DNA of 52,971 bases. It comes from Candidatus Parcubacteria bacterium. GTDB lineage: Bacteria; Patescibacteriota; Microgenomatia; UBA12405. This document shows, in pieces, positions 51,979-52,971 of the stretch (the first letter of the stretch is position 1; each line of letters begins with the position of its first letter). Location: the NCBI GenBank assembly GCA_023443725.1, contig JAEZTF010000005.1, positions 1 through 52,971 of the forward strand, read 5' to 3'. The notes beneath the pieces were generated by a model. The model was not told the DNA's origin. It saw only the letters and a list, made by a program, of their open reading frames with translations, and searched no databases. A program made the translations under genes and the position numbers.

Positions 51979-52830
51979 ATGAAAAAAGATTTTTATGAGG
52001 TTTTGGGAGTTTCCAAAACTGCTTCCAAAGATGAAATTAAAAGTGCCTACCGTAAGGCAGCTTTAAAATATCATCCTGATCGTAACAAAGAACCAGATGC
52101 TGAAGAAAAATTCAAAGAAATTAATGAGGCTTATGAAGTTTTAAGTAATGAAGAAAAAAAGTCAGCTTATGACCAATATGGTCATGCTGCTTTTGATCCA
52201 AATTCTGGTCCTTTTGGTGGTCGTACTTATACTCAACAAAATGGTCCATTTAATTTTACTTATACCCAAAGTGGTCAAAATTTTGGCGGTGCCGATTTTG
52301 ATTTCGGTGGTTTTTCAAATCCTTTCGATATTTTTGAACAATTTTTTGGCGGTAGCGGTTTTCGTCAAAGTCAACAAAGACTAGAAACTTATAAAGTTTC
52401 TATTTCTTTTTTAGAAGCTGCTAAAGGTGTAGAAAAAGAATTTTCTATTGCTGGTAAAAAAAGAAAAATAAAAATTCCAGCCGGTGTTGATGATGGTCAA
52501 AGAATAAAATTTAAAGATTTTATTTTATATATAGACGTTTTGCCTGACAAAATATTTAAACGGGAAAATAATGATGTCTTTGTTACTGTCAATTTATCTT
52601 TTGCTCAAGCAGCTCTTGGAGATATTATTCAAGTACCTACTATTGATGGTGATTTAAAAGTTAGAGTTAAAGCTGGCACCCAGCCAAATACACTAGTTAG
52701 ATTAAGAGGTAAGGGTATCAGAGATATAAATGGTTATGGGCAGGGTGATTTTTATATTCGACTTTTAGTCCAAATTCCAACTCGTTTAAATAATCGACAA
52801 AAAGAAATTATTAAAGAACTTAGTCTATAA
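51979..52830 (+). CDS. dnaJ: DnaJ-like co-chaperone without zinc finger (CbpA type)
   Basis: 283 residues. The J domain (FYEVLGVSKTASKDEIKSAY, then KYHPDRN with HPD) is followed by a Gly/Phe-rich region (about 75-135) and the C-terminal substrate-binding domain (VSISFLEAAKGVEKEFSI, IKIPAGVDDGQRIKF). The four CxxCxGxG repeats of class A DnaJ are absent, so this is the CbpA/class B layout. It stimulates the ATPase of DnaK. It has its own promoter after a hairpin. Confidence 0.88.
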   Translation: MKKDFYEVLGVSKTASKDEIKSAYRKAALKYHPDRNKEPDAEEKFKEINEAYEVLSNEEKKSAYDQYGHAAFDPNSGPFGGRTYTQQNGPFNFTYTQSGQNFGGADFDFGGFSNPFDIFEQFFGGSGFRQSQQRLETYKVSISFLEAAKGVEKEFSIAGKKRKIKIPAGVDDGQRIKFKDFILYIDVLPDKIFKRENNDVFVTVNLSFAQAALGDIIQVPTIDGDLKVRVKAGTQPNTLVRLRGKGIRDINGYGQGDFYIRLLVQIPTRLNNRQKEIIKELSL

Positions 52831-52831
52831 T
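52826..52831 (+). promoter_or_regulatory. -10 box of the gene at the right edge (leaderless)
   Basis: A perfect TATAAT overlaps the dnaJ stop codon and ends 6 bp before a GTG start. Confidence 0.5.
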
Positions 52832-52837
52832 TATTTT

Positions 52838-52971
52838 GTGTTTACTAAAAATTCATCTAATCTTAAGACTCTTCTCTTCATCTCTCTTCTTGCCTTGTCT
52901 CTTCCTTTAGCCACTAATCTAGTACAAAGGTCTTCAGATGATCGAAGTCGGGCTACAGAAACTGACAAGAC
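52838..52971 (+). CDS. Start of a secreted or membrane-anchored protein (3' partial)
   Basis: An open frame from GTG to the window edge. VFTKNSSNLKTLLFISLLAL is a signal/anchor segment, followed by SLPLATNLVQRSSDDRSRATE, a start seen in secreted proteins of this type of organism. Only 44 residues are visible, so the product is unknown. The start choice is supported by the TATAAT box 6 bp upstream. Confidence 0.5.
   Translation, partial: MFTKNSSNLKTLLFISLLALSLPLATNLVQRSSDDRSRATETDK

Overview
The window is an AT-rich, densely packed bacterial segment that looks like Patescibacteria (Candidate Phyla Radiation), most likely the Microgenomates side. That placement is an inference. It rests on long Thr-Pro-linked sortable surface proteins carrying a GQVLG motif, several GT-C/DUF2298 membrane glycosyltransferase-like proteins, a minimal DnaJ, and housekeeping genes in small mixed-strand operons. 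UGA is used as a stop (for example gatA and the DUF559 gene), so the code is the standard bacterial one. I see no rRNA, tRNA or CRISPR array.

Layout. 1-8.8 kb: end of a PP2C-type phosphatase, a giant sortable surface protein that looks like two proteins fused in frame, its sortase, and an AlkD-like repair protein. 8.8-22.6 kb: DEAD-box helicase, Nramp-like transporter, 2-oxoacid:acceptor oxidoreductase (two genes), methyltransferase, map, folD, small unknown genes, tatD, mazG, metG, rpsT. 22.6-37.9 kb: an envelope block with murJ, pilN/pilO-like genes, a second sortable Ig-like protein, a UbiA-type polyprenyl-phosphate pentosyltransferase, a PAP2 phosphatase, two GT-C transferases, a DUF2298 protein with an inserted LysM, a PcrA-type helicase and a FemX-like ligase. 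38.6-46.1 kb: gatCAB, HAD hydrolase, a helicase-nuclease, dut. 46.1-52.97 kb: a DUF559 nuclease gene bounded by composite inverted repeats, a small leadered gene, rmuC, the heat-shock genes hrcA-grpE-dnaK behind a CIRCE-like operator, dnaJ, and the start of another secreted protein.

Three cross-cutting patterns stand out. (1) A palindromic repeat family is scattered through the window. Three copies share an identical 22-bp core and two are variants. Two copies lie in frame inside metG and the DUF2298 gene, one supplies the end of the Nramp gene, and two bracket the DUF559 endonuclease gene as 14-bp-perfect inverted ends with internal hairpins. This resembles REP/RAYT or Rickettsia palindromic elements, but with a Vsr-like nuclease as the candidate partner. 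(2) Most genes have a -10-like hexamer ending about 5-8 bp before the start codon and no Shine-Dalgarno, so they are probably leaderless. (3) Three small orphan genes break that rule: each has a purine-rich Shine-Dalgarno and a nested two-stem terminator, as if they form a separate cassette class.

Functionally, the envelope genes suggest a cell that makes polyprenyl-phosphate-linked sugars, flips lipid II, builds a pilus-like apparatus and anchors large adhesins with sortase, as expected of an episymbiotic, host-attached lifestyle. All functional calls come from reading motifs by eye; no database search was run.
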